DNA of 13,740 bases, taken from positions 1 to 13,740 of the forward strand of contig CAMVAG010000034.1 of assembly GCA_947165405.1 (NCBI GenBank), in the 5' to 3' direction. The position numbers and the translations under genes are program-made. The notes beneath the pieces are model-generated. The model had not been told where the DNA came from. It was given only the letters and a program-made list of their open reading frames with translations, and made no database searches. Origin of the DNA: an uncultured Selenomonadales bacterium (GTDB taxonomy: Bacteria > Bacillota > Negativicutes > Selenomonadales > Selenomonadaceae). Shown in pieces: positions 6,544-13,626 of this stretch; the stretch's first letter is position 1; each line of letters opens with the position of its first letter.

Positions 6544-7932
6544 TCAACAGCCCGAAACAGATTGCCGTTGATAATTTTTGCAGGCGTCGACAAAATTTTT
6601 TGCCGCGTTCCGACTGCCCGCGAAGTGAATGTGCAGATACGAGGCGACAAGATTTTTTTTCTTCAAGCCCGCGAAATATTCTTTGCCCGTCCTCGTGCGT
6701 CGACACTTGAAAATTTTTTCGCCCGAAGAAATTTCCGCCGTCGAAAAATGAAATTCATGCGCGTGAATTTTTTCGCCCGCCTTGCCGATAACGCAATCGC
6801 TTAAAATTTCCGCCTCGACATAGCCGACCGTTTGAAGTTTTTTCGTCATGGTCGCCGCGCCGTCAAGCACGCCGCACATCTCAAAACTTTTTCCGTCGAA
6901 GTCAATCAGCTCACGCATCAAATACATAAAGCCGCCGCATTCCGCGAAAATCGGCAAGCCGTCTTGAGCCGCCGAAAAAATTTCTGCGCGGAGGCTTTTA
7001 TTTTTTTCAAGTTGAGCCGCGAACATTTCGGGGAAGCCGCCGCCGATTATCAAGCCGTCGACCTTCGGCAAAGTCGTATCTTCAAGCGGGCTGAAGTAAA
7101 CGATTTCCGCGCCGAGCTTTTCAAGTTCGTTGAGGCTTGCGCCGTAGTAAAAATTGAACGCCTCGTCCTTCGCCACGCCGATTGAAAGGCAATGCGTAAT
7201 GCGTAATGCGTAATGCGTAATGGATTCAGTTTTAATTGCGCATTGCGCATTTCGCCTTGCACATTGAATCAAGGCGTCAATGTCGACTTGCTCCTCGACC
7301 GCCGCGCAGATTTTTTTTATCGCGTCGACTGCAAAATTTTCCGTCGTAGGAACCAAGCCCAAATGACGTTCGGGCAAAGTAAATTCGTCGTTGCGTTTAA
7401 TCGCGCCGAAACATTTTATTTCCAAATCGTTCAGTGCGTCGACGATAATTTTTTTGTGCGAATCAGAGCCGAGCCGATTCAAAATCACGCCCGCAAGATT
7501 AATCGACTTGTCAAACTCTTTGAAGCCCAAAGCAACCGCCGCCGCCGAAGTGCCCATGCTTTTTGCGTCGATAACCAAGACAACGGGAGCGTCGAGGAGC
7601 TTTGAAATTTGAGCCGTCGAAGAAATTCCGCCGCGTCCGCCGTCATAAAGCCCCATGACGCCTTCGATAATCGAAATATCCGCGCCGCGTGAAGTTTCGA
7701 AAAAAATTTCTTTGAGTTTGTCTTCGCCGACGAGCCAGCTGTCGAGGTTGTGAGAAATTTTTCCGCCGGCAAGTTCGTGCCAGCCCGTGTCGATGTAATC
7801 GGGGCCGACCTTGTAAGCTTGAACGTTCAAACCGCGATTTTTCAAAGCCGCAATCAAGCTCGCCGTGATTGTCGTTTTGCCCGAACCGCTCTGCGTCGCC
7901 GCGATAATCAATCGAGGAAAATTATTCGGCAT
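6544..7932 (-). CDS. cbiA: Cobyrinate a,c-diamide synthase CbiA
   Basis: CbiA amidates the a and c acetate side chains of cobyrinate using ATP and glutamine. From the ATG at 7932 the product is 462 aa. The N-terminal dethiobiotin-synthetase-like domain (about 6-190) has the P-loop SGSGKTT (15-21), KVGPDYID (41-48) and IIEGVMGLYDG (88-98). The C-terminal class I glutamine amidotransferase-like domain (about 250-450) has GLIIGGGFPE, the nucleophile Cys332 in AECGG, and a His pair (H434, H436) in SYLHIHF. Between the domains residues 227-248 (RNAQCAIKTESITHYALRITHC) are encoded by an inserted repeat. The ATG overlaps the preceding gene's end by 11 nt; a TTG at 7950 would add six residues but lacks a better ribosome binding site. 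It is the last gene of the cbi operon; no clear terminator was seen, only a T8 tract just after the stop. Confidence 0.92.
   Translation of the reverse strand: MPNNFPRLIIAATQSGSGKTTITASLIAALKNRGLNVQAYKVGPDYIDTGWHELAGGKISHNLDSWLVGEDKLKEIFFETSRGADISIIEGVMGLYDGGRGGISSTAQISKLLDAPVVLVIDAKSMGTSAAAVALGFKEFDKSINLAGVILNRLGSDSHKKIIVDALNDLEIKCFGAIKRNDEFTLPERHLGLVPTTENFAVDAIKKICAAVEEQVDIDALIQCARRNAQCAIKTESITHYALRITHCLSIGVAKDEAFNFYYGASLNELEKLGAEIVYFSPLEDTTLPKVDGLIIGGGFPEMFAAQLEKNKSLRAEIFSAAQDGLPIFAECGGFMYLMRELIDFDGKSFEMCGVLDGAATMTKKLQTVGYVEAEILSDCVIGKAGEKIHAHEFHFSTAEISSGEKIFKCRRTRTGKEYFAGLKKKNLVASYLHIHFAGSRNAAKNFVDACKNYQRQSVSGC
7189..7254. repeat. In-frame repeat insertion in the cbiA linker, with a 7-bp tandem repeat
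   Basis: On the plus strand atgcgta is repeated four times without interruption (7192-7219), followed by a partial copy; about 20 bp further, gcgcattgcgcat (7238-7250) is a near inverted copy. Translated in any frame the 7-bp unit gives the seven-residue pattern HYALRIT. This kind of sequence is a familiar signature of small dispersed repeats found both between and inside bacterial genes. Here it keeps the frame and falls in the linker between the two CbiA domains, where it should be tolerated. The exact borders cannot be fixed without an uninterrupted homologue. Confidence 0.75.
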
Positions 7933-8245
7933 CTTCTTCCGTCCGCTCAATCTTCATGATAACCGGGCGCAAGCCGTCATTGCAGGAGCAAATCGCAACG
8001 CCTTTGTGCTTTTCGTCAATCCAGTCGCCGTAATACCAAGTTTCCGCACCGTGCGCCAAAGCGAACACGTATTGATAAATCGCCTTCCAAGCCTCGTCGC
8101 AAAAACCTTCGGGCTTTGCCCACGACGCGTAAAAAATTTGCCCTTCCTTCATGATGGGGCACGTCGACAAATTCGGCACGCCGTATTCTTCCGCCAAATC
8201 TTTTTGCAACGTCGTCTTGAGGATTGTGATTTTGCATTTCTTCAT
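7922..8245 (-). CDS. TIGR04076-type small conserved protein
   Basis: A 107-aa cytosolic protein without signal peptide or membrane segment. It matches what I recall of the TIGR04076 family: a start like MKKCKITILK, a central PEGFCDEAWKAIYQYVFAL (residues 45-63), YYGDWI and a C-terminal CNDGLRPVIMKIER. Four cysteines (C4, C29, C49 and the CSC pair with the C of CND near 86-88) could bind metal, but no standard motif is formed. Function is unknown. ATG with AAGGAGG at 7 nt (8253-8259); the start overlaps the cbiC stop in an ATGA, and its 3' end overlaps the cbiA start by 11 nt. It is thus translationally coupled between two enzymes of successive cobalamin steps, which suggests, but does not prove, a role linked to corrinoid or metal metabolism. 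Confidence 0.8.
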   Translation of the reverse strand: MKKCKITILKTTLQKDLAEEYGVPNLSTCPIMKEGQIFYASWAKPEGFCDEAWKAIYQYVFALAHGAETWYYGDWIDEKHKGVAICSCNDGLRPVIMKIERTEEDAE

Positions 8246-8901
8246 GATAAAGCCTCCTTATTTTCGTTCAAGCCGCGCGTGTTGTCCAAGATATAAAGAA
8301 TCGCATTGACAGCCGCCACCGCGATTGAACTGCCGCCCTTGCTGCCCATGACTGTGATAAAAGGAATTTCGTTTTGCGCAGCAAGTTGAGCTTTGGATTC
8401 AGCCGCACCGACGAAACCGACGGGCACACCGATTATCACTGCCGGACGAACATTTTCCTCGCGAACAAGCCTCAACACTTCAAACAGGGCGGTCGGGGCG
8501 TTGCCGATTGCGATAATTTCTCCGTCGAGCCGCTTGCCGAAAATCCTCATCGCCGCCATTGAACGGGTAATGCCCTCGCGCTTTGCGAAGTCCCGAACGT
8601 CAACATCAGAGACCTTGCAAAAAATTTCTCCTCCAAATTTCGTGAACGTTCGAATACTTATCCCGCGTCGAACCATTTCAACATCGGTGAAAATATTTGC
8701 TCCGCGATTGAGAGCCGCCTTTGTCGCCGCGATTGCTTCGGGATGAATTTTGATTATCGGCGCGTAACCGACATCGCCCGCCGCGTGTATGATTCGCGAA
8801 TAAATTTTTTTCTCGTCGTCGTTGAGGGTCAAGCCTGCCAAATGCGGCGCGATTATTTCCATGCTGCGTTCCTCAATCTCCATCGGTTTCGTCATGAACA
8901 T
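8242..8901 (-). CDS. cbiC: Cobalt-precorrin-8 methylmutase CbiC
   Basis: CbiC (CobH family) moves the methyl group from C-11 to C-12 of (cobalt-)precorrin-8, giving cobyrinate. The product is 219 aa, close to the family length. The catalytic histidine is His39 in RIIHAAGDVGY (36-46). Other family landmarks are DVEMVRRGI (73-81), GNAPTALF (132-139), PAVIIGVPVGFVGAAESK (153-170) and the GSKGGSSIAVAAVNA stretch near the C-terminus. The ATG at 8901 has AAGGAGG at 6 nt (8908-8914); a second ATG at 8895 is less well spaced. It overlaps the end of cbiT by 29 nt and the start of the next gene by 4 nt, so translation of the three is likely coupled. Its product is the substrate of CbiA, encoded two genes downstream. 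Confidence 0.95.
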   Translation of the reverse strand: MFMTKPMEIEERSMEIIAPHLAGLTLNDDEKKIYSRIIHAAGDVGYAPIIKIHPEAIAATKAALNRGANIFTDVEMVRRGISIRTFTKFGGEIFCKVSDVDVRDFAKREGITRSMAAMRIFGKRLDGEIIAIGNAPTALFEVLRLVREENVRPAVIIGVPVGFVGAAESKAQLAAQNEIPFITVMGSKGGSSIAVAAVNAILYILDNTRGLNENKEALS

Positions 8902-9472
8902 AGAAATCCTCCTTTTGTTTTTCTGCCGTGATAATCCAAACGGGATTCAACGCTTGAGTCATGTCGTACGCTCTGATTTTCTTCAATCGAGTAATTTGAA
9001 CTTGAAAAGCATCGTAATTCCAGCCGTGCGTTCTGAAATATTCCAATGAACCGGCGGACGTTTGAATCGTAATTGCATTGACGACGACGCGCCCGCCGAT
9101 TTTTAGTTTGGGATTGATGGTGTTAAGAATTTGTTCAATCTTGCCGCCGGAGCCGCCGATTATCGCCGCGTCGAGTGCGGGCAATTTTTCCAAGCCGTCG
9201 GGTGCTTCCGCTTGAATTATTTCCACGTTGTCGACGGAAAATTTTTCGACGTTGCGTTTGATTAATTCGACAGCTTCAGCCTTGCGCTCAATCGCAAAAA
9301 TTTTTCCGTTTCGTGCAAGCCGCGCCGCCTCAATCGTTATCGAGCCCGTGCCCGCTCCGATATCTGCAACAATCGAACCGGATTTTATTTGCGCCTTCGC
9401 CAAAGTTAAAATCCGAATCTCCTGCTTGGTCATGGGCACATTGCCGCGAATAAATTCCTCGTCGTCAATCAT
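8873..9472 (-). CDS. cbiT: Cobalt-precorrin-6B C15-methyltransferase (decarboxylating) CbiT
   Basis: CbiT uses S-adenosylmethionine to methylate C-15 and removes carbon dioxide from the C-12 acetate, making the substrate of CbiC. The product is 199 aa, a stand-alone CbiT rather than the fused CobL (CbiE-CbiT). The Rossmann-type methyltransferase glycine motif VADIGAGTGSITIEAA lies at 35-50, preceded by IRGNVPMTKQEIR (8-20), typical of CbiT. Later landmarks are GGSGGKIEQIL and GGRVVVNAITIQT. ATG with GGGAGG at 7 nt (9480-9485); that Shine-Dalgarno overlaps the stop codon of the upstream membrane-protein gene. The 3' end overlaps cbiC by 29 nt in another frame. cbiE is not adjacent, so the rest of the pathway must be encoded elsewhere. 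Confidence 0.93.
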   Translation of the reverse strand: MIDDEEFIRGNVPMTKQEIRILTLAKAQIKSGSIVADIGAGTGSITIEAARLARNGKIFAIERKAEAVELIKRNVEKFSVDNVEIIQAEAPDGLEKLPALDAAIIGGSGGKIEQILNTINPKLKIGGRVVVNAITIQTSAGSLEYFRTHGWNYDAFQVQITRLKKIRAYDMTQALNPVWIITAEKQKEDFYVHDETDGD

Positions 9473-9484
9473 TTAACCGCCTCC

Positions 9485-10597
9485 CTAAATTTTTATTATG
9501 ATGCCGCGCTTACAGAAAAATTCGGCGAGCGGTAACCACAGCAAAGCCCAAATCATACAGAAAAGCGTTGCGCCGAATTCCGTCGAGATTAATCCTTGCG
9601 TCGTGTGCAGATACAGTTGCAGATAGACGCCGTTATAAATTGTTCCGTCGGGAATGATATAAAGCGTCGTCAAGAGCGCGTTGTTTGCCACGAAGAAAAA
9701 AAGCGGATTGATACCGAGCGCGCCGAAGGGTTGAGAAAATTTTTTCAGCGGCGTCTCTTCGTCGAAGAGTTTCATAAACAGCGCGAGCAAGAGGAAATCG
9801 ATACCGGCATTTATCAGCGCGTAGGGCGTCGTCCAAAGTTTTTTCGAGATGATGTCTGTCAAACTCCAGATGCCTCCCGCGATTAAAAGAATCACCGCCG
9901 CCTTGCAGAAGAGAAAAATTTTTTCGCGAGGCGTTGAATTATCGACAAGAATTTTTCCGGCCAAGAAGCCGAACAAAACAGACGCCGTGCCCGCCAAACA
10001 TCCGTAAAGACCTTCGGGGTCGTGCGTCGGTCGATAAATGTGATTGACGCCGGGGAAAATGTAATCGACGGCTTGGCTGATGTTGTGCGCCTCGTCGAAG
10101 GGATTATCGGGCGCGTAAATGTGATAGCCCGCCGAAGAGACAATCAGCAAGACAACCGCCGCGATTAAAATTTTGCGAGTGTCTTTGAAAGCTCGTGCGA
10201 TAAAAATTCCCAGCGCGTAAGTCACGGCGAGCCTTTGAATTATTCCGAAGAGCCGCCCGTGAATAATTGCCCGCTCAAAAAAATTTGCAGCCGTGAAGTC
10301 GTCGGCGAATATCCAAAGGAAAAGGAAAGGTTGCATCTCCAAAAGCATGCCGATTATAAACATGAACGCCGTCCGCTTGAGGATTTTTTTTGTCGGGAAG
10401 TCGCGCTTGGACATGGAAATTGCCGCGCCCGCTCCCATTGCGAACGCGAACATCGGCAACGCAATATCGGGTATCGTCAAGCCTGCCCACTGCGGGTGTT
10501 CGAGTATCGAATAAATTTTATCGGGCGGTCCGTCGAGAAAAAGCATTATCGATATTGCCACGCCACGCAGCACGTCCAGCGAATAAATTCGTTTCAT
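9485..10597 (-). CDS. HGSNAT-like (DUF5009/COG4299) membrane acyltransferase homologue
   Basis: A 370-aa polytopic membrane protein with about ten hydrophobic segments. It belongs to the family of heparan-alpha-glucosaminide N-acetyltransferase and its bacterial relatives: SLDVLRGVAI (6-15) at the start of the first helix, HPQWAGLTIPDIALPMF (34-50), and the late motif FGALGINPLFFFVAN. His34 aligns by motif with the histidine reported as active in the human enzyme. Family members are thought to transfer acetyl groups across a membrane to sugars; the substrate here cannot be read from the sequence. ATG with GGAGGA at 6 nt (10604-10609). It is the first gene of the string leading into cbiT, ending 12 nt before the cbiT ATG, so co-transcription is likely although no link to cobalamin is known to me. 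Confidence 0.8.
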   Translation of the reverse strand: MKRIYSLDVLRGVAISIMLFLDGPPDKIYSILEHPQWAGLTIPDIALPMFAFAMGAGAAISMSKRDFPTKKILKRTAFMFIIGMLLEMQPFLFLWIFADDFTAANFFERAIIHGRLFGIIQRLAVTYALGIFIARAFKDTRKILIAAVVLLIVSSAGYHIYAPDNPFDEAHNISQAVDYIFPGVNHIYRPTHDPEGLYGCLAGTASVLFGFLAGKILVDNSTPREKIFLFCKAAVILLIAGGIWSLTDIISKKLWTTPYALINAGIDFLLLALFMKLFDEETPLKKFSQPFGALGINPLFFFVANNALLTTLYIIPDGTIYNGVYLQLYLHTTQGLISTEFGATLFCMIWALLWLPLAEFFCKRGIIIKI

Positions 10598-10630
10598 GAA
10601 GTTTCCTCCGTAAAATTTTTTGCCGGGTAA

Positions 10631-10639
10631 ATTTTATCA
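10631..10639 (-). promoter_or_regulatory. Possible extended -10 promoter of the acyltransferase-cbi operon
   Basis: On the minus strand TGATAAAAT (10639-10631) has the form TGn-TAAAAT, an extended -10 box with 5 of 6 matches to TATAAT. It would give a leader of about 27 nt before the ATG at 10597. A perfect TTGACA (10648-10643) lies too close to serve as its -35 box and has no good -10 at 16-18 nt, so the promoter is uncertain. Confidence 0.35.
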
Positions 10640-10674
10640 CAGTGTCAAAAAAAAATCTGCCCTCCGATTGATTG

Positions 10675-10684
10675 TGCACGTGCA
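10675..10684. promoter_or_regulatory. Perfect palindrome TGCACGTGCA in the divergent intergenic region
   Basis: A perfect 10-bp G+C-rich palindrome in otherwise very A/T-rich DNA, between the divergent start regions of the acyltransferase-cbi genes and the C11 peptidase gene, about 35 bp upstream of the peptidase -35 box. Such placement is typical of an operator, but no specific regulator can be named. The T8 tract just after it and the absence of a loop make it a poor terminator. Confidence 0.35.
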
Positions 10685-10718
10685 GTTTTTTTTCATTGTA
10701 AAATCACTCAATTCATGA

Positions 10719-10748
10719 TTGACAAAAAAAAAAAAAAACTATTATAAT
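10719..10748 (+). promoter_or_regulatory. Consensus promoter of the C11 peptidase gene with an A15 spacer
   Basis: TTGACA (10719-10724) and TATAAT (10743-10748), both perfect consensus, are separated by 18 nt. Fifteen consecutive A residues (10724-10738), beginning with the last base of the -35 box, make up most of the spacer. Transcription would begin near 10755, about 40 nt before the chosen ATG. A single-base loss would give the optimal 17-nt spacing and gains would weaken the promoter. Confidence 0.8.
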
Positions 10749-10794
10749 ACCTAAACAAACACTCAATATTTTTTCCAATAAGGAGATGAGGAAA

Positions 10795-13224
10795 ATGTTC
10801 AAACGAACGCTTGCCGCCGTGATGATTTTGGCGGTAACACTCTGTCTTGGTGTCAAAGCCGACGCCGCCAAGCCGACGCAATGGCTTATCTACTGGTACG
10901 TGTGCGGCACGGACATCGAGACCACGCGGATTGCTTTTGGTACCGGCACGAATTTAATGTCGGACGACCCGAAAGCTTTAATCCTTGCCGAACCCGACAG
11001 AGAACCCGGCGATGCTACACGTTGCATTAACGAAGTCGAGAAGGCTAATCTTTCGCCTGACGTGAAAATCTTCATGCAGGCGGGTGGCACCTACATTTGG
11101 GGTCACGAAAAATTTCGTGATCTTAATGCCAAGATTCAAACAGCCATAGGTTATGGTGAAGACAAAGAAACCAGTATAGAATATCCCATATATTTTCAAA
11201 AAAGCAACAAAGTTAGAATAGGTAAATGGTTCTTGGCAGGCGGCGGCGGTAACACCGTTGCAAAACCGGTGGAAGTCGGCAAAATTGGTCGTTACGTCTA
11301 CGATAAAGATCATCGAAACTGGCACGCTCGCGAACAACTGCCCATAATTACCGGCACAAAATCTTTGGACAACGGCACGACCGTTACCGTACCCATGAAA
11401 AATACCGCAACCGACATGGGTTCCAAAGAGGGCTTGATTGATTTCTTGCAGGCAGGTCAAAAAATTGAACGTGAACTTTATCCCGACGGCAACGTTCGCA
11501 GAGTTTTGATCATGAAGAATCACGGTGGTTCTACTCTCAGTGGCATTTGCTTTGACGAATACACCAAAAACCAGATCAGTCTCCCGGAACTTCGCGATGC
11601 TTTTGCTGAAGTCAAAGAGGGTTGGACAAACCCTGACGAGAAACCGTTTGAAGTCGTCGCTTTTGACGCCTGCATTATGTCGAATTATGAGACTGCGTTG
11701 ACTTTGGAAAACACGGCAAATTACATGGTCGCTTCGCAGGAAACAACCTTCGGCAAAGTTGCTTTAAACTATACCGAACTGCTCAATGAACTCTCGAAAA
11801 ATCCTTCGATGAGCGGCAAAGAACTCGGCAAAGTTATCTGTGATACGCGTTGGAAAGATGCCAAAAACGTCGGTAAAGAATTCAGCACGGATGCTAACGC
11901 CCTGTTTACGTTGTCGGTTGTTGATCTTTCCGAAAATAAAATGACCGCATTAAAGACGGCTTATGAAAATTTCGGCGAAGAAGCAGCCAAAGTTGCGAAA
12001 GAAAATCCCGACGACATTGTTTACACCTTCACGAAGTTTAAAAACGCCGCGAACACAGCGGAAAAATATCCTTCAGCCGAAGCCTACGCTAATTTGGTTG
12101 ACTTGAGAAATTTGGCTGAAAACGTCAAGCAGAGTTTCCCCGAACTTAAAGAAGCCGGCAATGAACTCGTCAAAGCAATTGACAAGGCAGTAGTCTACAA
12201 TAAGCGCGGCGATGTTCTCAATCGCGGCGGCGGGCTTTCAAGCTACTATCCTACAAGTTTGCTTGACGAAGGGAAATATATTCGGTTTTACAAAACCTTG
12301 GCAGATCAAAATTTGGCAACACAGTCGCCCGTCGAACTCTACAGCTACCTTTACAACAACATGAAAGGTCAACATCTTGACTTGAGCGGACTTGCAGACA
12401 CGCCGATTGAGGTCGACGAGGAAAAGAAAACCGTTTCCGTTGAACTGACCGAAGATGAACTCAAACAAGTTGAAAGCGTTCGTTGTCAGCTGATTTTGCT
12501 CAGATTTTTGCCCGACGGCTCCGGCAACGAAGAATTGAACGCTCTATTTTTAGGTGGCGACAGTTCCATGAAAGAAAATCGCCGCATCGGTAAATTTGAA
12601 AGTGCTTTTCGCGGCAAATGGGTTACTCTCGACGGCACCCCGCTCTATGTTCAAGTTGTCTCCGATTCGACGCGAAAGAATAAACAAGGCAAAAAAGTCG
12701 GTGGCACAGAACTTTGCTTGGCAAACATCATGCTCAACGGTCAAGCTTACAAAATGTTCATCAGTCGAACCTATCCCGGCGAAAAATTGACGATTATCGG
12801 CGTGGCTCCCAATGTCGATCAAAAAGTTACGTTGCCGAGTGGTGACCTCGAAAGTCTTAAAAAAGGCGACGTGGTAGTTCCGATTTACTATCTTGCAACT
12901 TCCGACAAAATCGAAAAAGAATTTAATGGTAAGTCGCCCGAAAATATGACGGACAAAGAGAAATTGGAACTCGCCTCGAAATTGGCTGTGCCCGGCAAAG
13001 CTATAACAATCGGCAACAAACCCCGCGTCGAAATGGGCACTTTGCCTGACGCCGATTATATGTACGTCTTCCAATTCATCAATCCGCTCCATCCGAACGA
13101 AATAGTCACGACCAGCGAAGGAGCCCTGTTCAAACTCAAAGACGGTAAAGTTGTCAAAGTCAAGCACTCCGACAATTTTGAAGACGAGTACGACATCAAA
13201 GAGTTTATGGAATCCAAAGACTAA
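10795..13224 (+). CDS. Secreted clostripain-like (C11 family) cysteine peptidase
   Basis: An 809-aa exported protein of the clostripain (MEROPS C11) family, caspase-fold cysteine endopeptidases that usually cleave after Arg or Lys. Residues 1-25 are a signal peptide (cleavage near KADAA). The peptidase domain spans about 26-450, with the catalytic His243 in IMKNHGGS (239-246) and Cys293 in FDACIMSNYE (290-299), both in standard surroundings. The remaining 350 or so residues are not clearly a known domain; they appear mixed beta-rich. The frame opens at an ATG at 10786, but AAGGAG (10780-10785) abuts that codon and is 9 nt from the ATG at 10795, which is therefore chosen. It is divergent from the cbi string, has its own promoter, and is followed by a small secreted zinc-motif protein. 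No lipobox or cell-wall anchor was found, so the protein is probably periplasmic or released. Confidence 0.88.
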   Translation: MFKRTLAAVMILAVTLCLGVKADAAKPTQWLIYWYVCGTDIETTRIAFGTGTNLMSDDPKALILAEPDREPGDATRCINEVEKANLSPDVKIFMQAGGTYIWGHEKFRDLNAKIQTAIGYGEDKETSIEYPIYFQKSNKVRIGKWFLAGGGGNTVAKPVEVGKIGRYVYDKDHRNWHAREQLPIITGTKSLDNGTTVTVPMKNTATDMGSKEGLIDFLQAGQKIERELYPDGNVRRVLIMKNHGGSTLSGICFDEYTKNQISLPELRDAFAEVKEGWTNPDEKPFEVVAFDACIMSNYETALTLENTANYMVASQETTFGKVALNYTELLNELSKNPSMSGKELGKVICDTRWKDAKNVGKEFSTDANALFTLSVVDLSENKMTALKTAYENFGEEAAKVAKENPDDIVYTFTKFKNAANTAEKYPSAEAYANLVDLRNLAENVKQSFPELKEAGNELVKAIDKAVVYNKRGDVLNRGGGLSSYYPTSLLDEGKYIRFYKTLADQNLATQSPVELYSYLYNNMKGQHLDLSGLADTPIEVDEEKKTVSVELTEDELKQVESVRCQLILLRFLPDGSGNEELNALFLGGDSSMKENRRIGKFESAFRGKWVTLDGTPLYVQVVSDSTRKNKQGKKVGGTELCLANIMLNGQAYKMFISRTYPGEKLTIIGVAPNVDQKVTLPSGDLESLKKGDVVVPIYYLATSDKIEKEFNGKSPENMTDKEKLELASKLAVPGKAITIGNKPRVEMGTLPDADYMYVFQFINPLHPNEIVTTSEGALFKLKDGKVVKVKHSDNFEDEYDIKEFMESKD

Positions 13225-13243
13225 CATTAAGCAAAAATTTTTA

Positions 13244-13290
13244 GCCGCCTGCGCCTGCGAGCTCTTCGATAGCGGGCGGCAAAATTTTAT
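13244..13290 (+). terminator. Possible weak terminator or attenuator after the peptidase gene
   Basis: gccgcctgc (13244-13252) and gcgggcggc (13272-13280) form a 9-bp stem with one G-U pair around a 19-nt loop, followed by aaaattttatt rather than a clean T-run. It begins 19 nt after the peptidase stop codon and could reduce, rather than stop, read-through into the next gene. Confidence 0.4.
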
Positions 13291-13309
13291 TCAAAAGAAG
13301 GCGATTCGC

Positions 13310-13597
13310 ATGAAAAAATTTATCGCTCTTTTAACGGTGTTCGTCACGCTTGCCGTCGCAGTTCCGACTTTTGCCAAATCCAAAGAAATTACTTGTGGTA
13401 TTTGTTACGGTACGGGAAAATGTAAAACGTGCGCAGGACGCGGTTTTTGTATGGTTCTACAATTTCGTACGGTGCGTGACAAAAATGGCAGAAGGTACAA
13501 TCAGCCCTACCAAGCACGGATTCGATGTAGTGTTTGTCACGGCGGAAAAAAATGTTCAAATTGTCTCGGCAAGGGCAAAAAAATGCTCTATTATTGA
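13310..13597 (+). CDS. Small secreted protein with DnaJ-type CxxCxGxG zinc motifs
   Basis: A 95-aa protein with a clear signal peptide (KKFIALLTVFVTLAVAVPTFA, residues 2-22). The mature part has four CxxC motifs arranged as in the cysteine-rich domain of DnaJ: CGICYGTG (29-36), CKTCAGRG (38-45; C38 and C41), CSVCHGGK (73-80) and CSNCLGKG (82-89). In DnaJ such a set binds two zinc ions. Here motifs 1-2 and 3-4 are adjacent pairs separated by 28 residues (46-72) that are Arg/Asn/Gln-rich. There is no J-domain or substrate-binding domain. ATG with AAGAAGG at 8 nt (13295-13301); the frame extends further upstream but lacks another start as good. It lies 85 nt after the peptidase gene and may be read from the same promoter. 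Function is unknown: a metal-binding or redox protein of the envelope is the cautious guess. Confidence 0.75.
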   Translation: MKKFIALLTVFVTLAVAVPTFAKSKEITCGICYGTGKCKTCAGRGFCMVLQFRTVRDKNGRRYNQPYQARIRCSVCHGGKKCSNCLGKGKKMLYY

Positions 13598-13626
13598 AGT
13601 AGTCGTTAAGTGCAACTCAATCAAAG

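Noticed and set aside
7192..7219. CRISPR-like array
   Set aside because: The 7-bp units are contiguous with no spacers and lie inside a coding sequence.
10598..10680. Cobalamin riboswitch ahead of the cbi operon
   Set aside because: The leader is too short and no B12-box-like sequence or multi-stem architecture is visible upstream of the first gene.
10978..11523. Open minus-strand frame of 181 codons
   Set aside because: Antisense to the catalytic domain of the peptidase, where the plus-strand motifs are intact.
12550..13227. Open minus-strand frame of 225 codons antisense to the C11 peptidase gene
   Set aside because: The Phe/Val/Asp-rich translation is a typical reverse-strand shadow; no start signals or family features.
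13151..13309. N-terminal extension of the small zinc-motif protein
   Set aside because: The upstream part of this frame overlaps the peptidase gene and would bury the signal peptide; the ATG at 13310 has a good ribosome binding site directly before a signal sequence.
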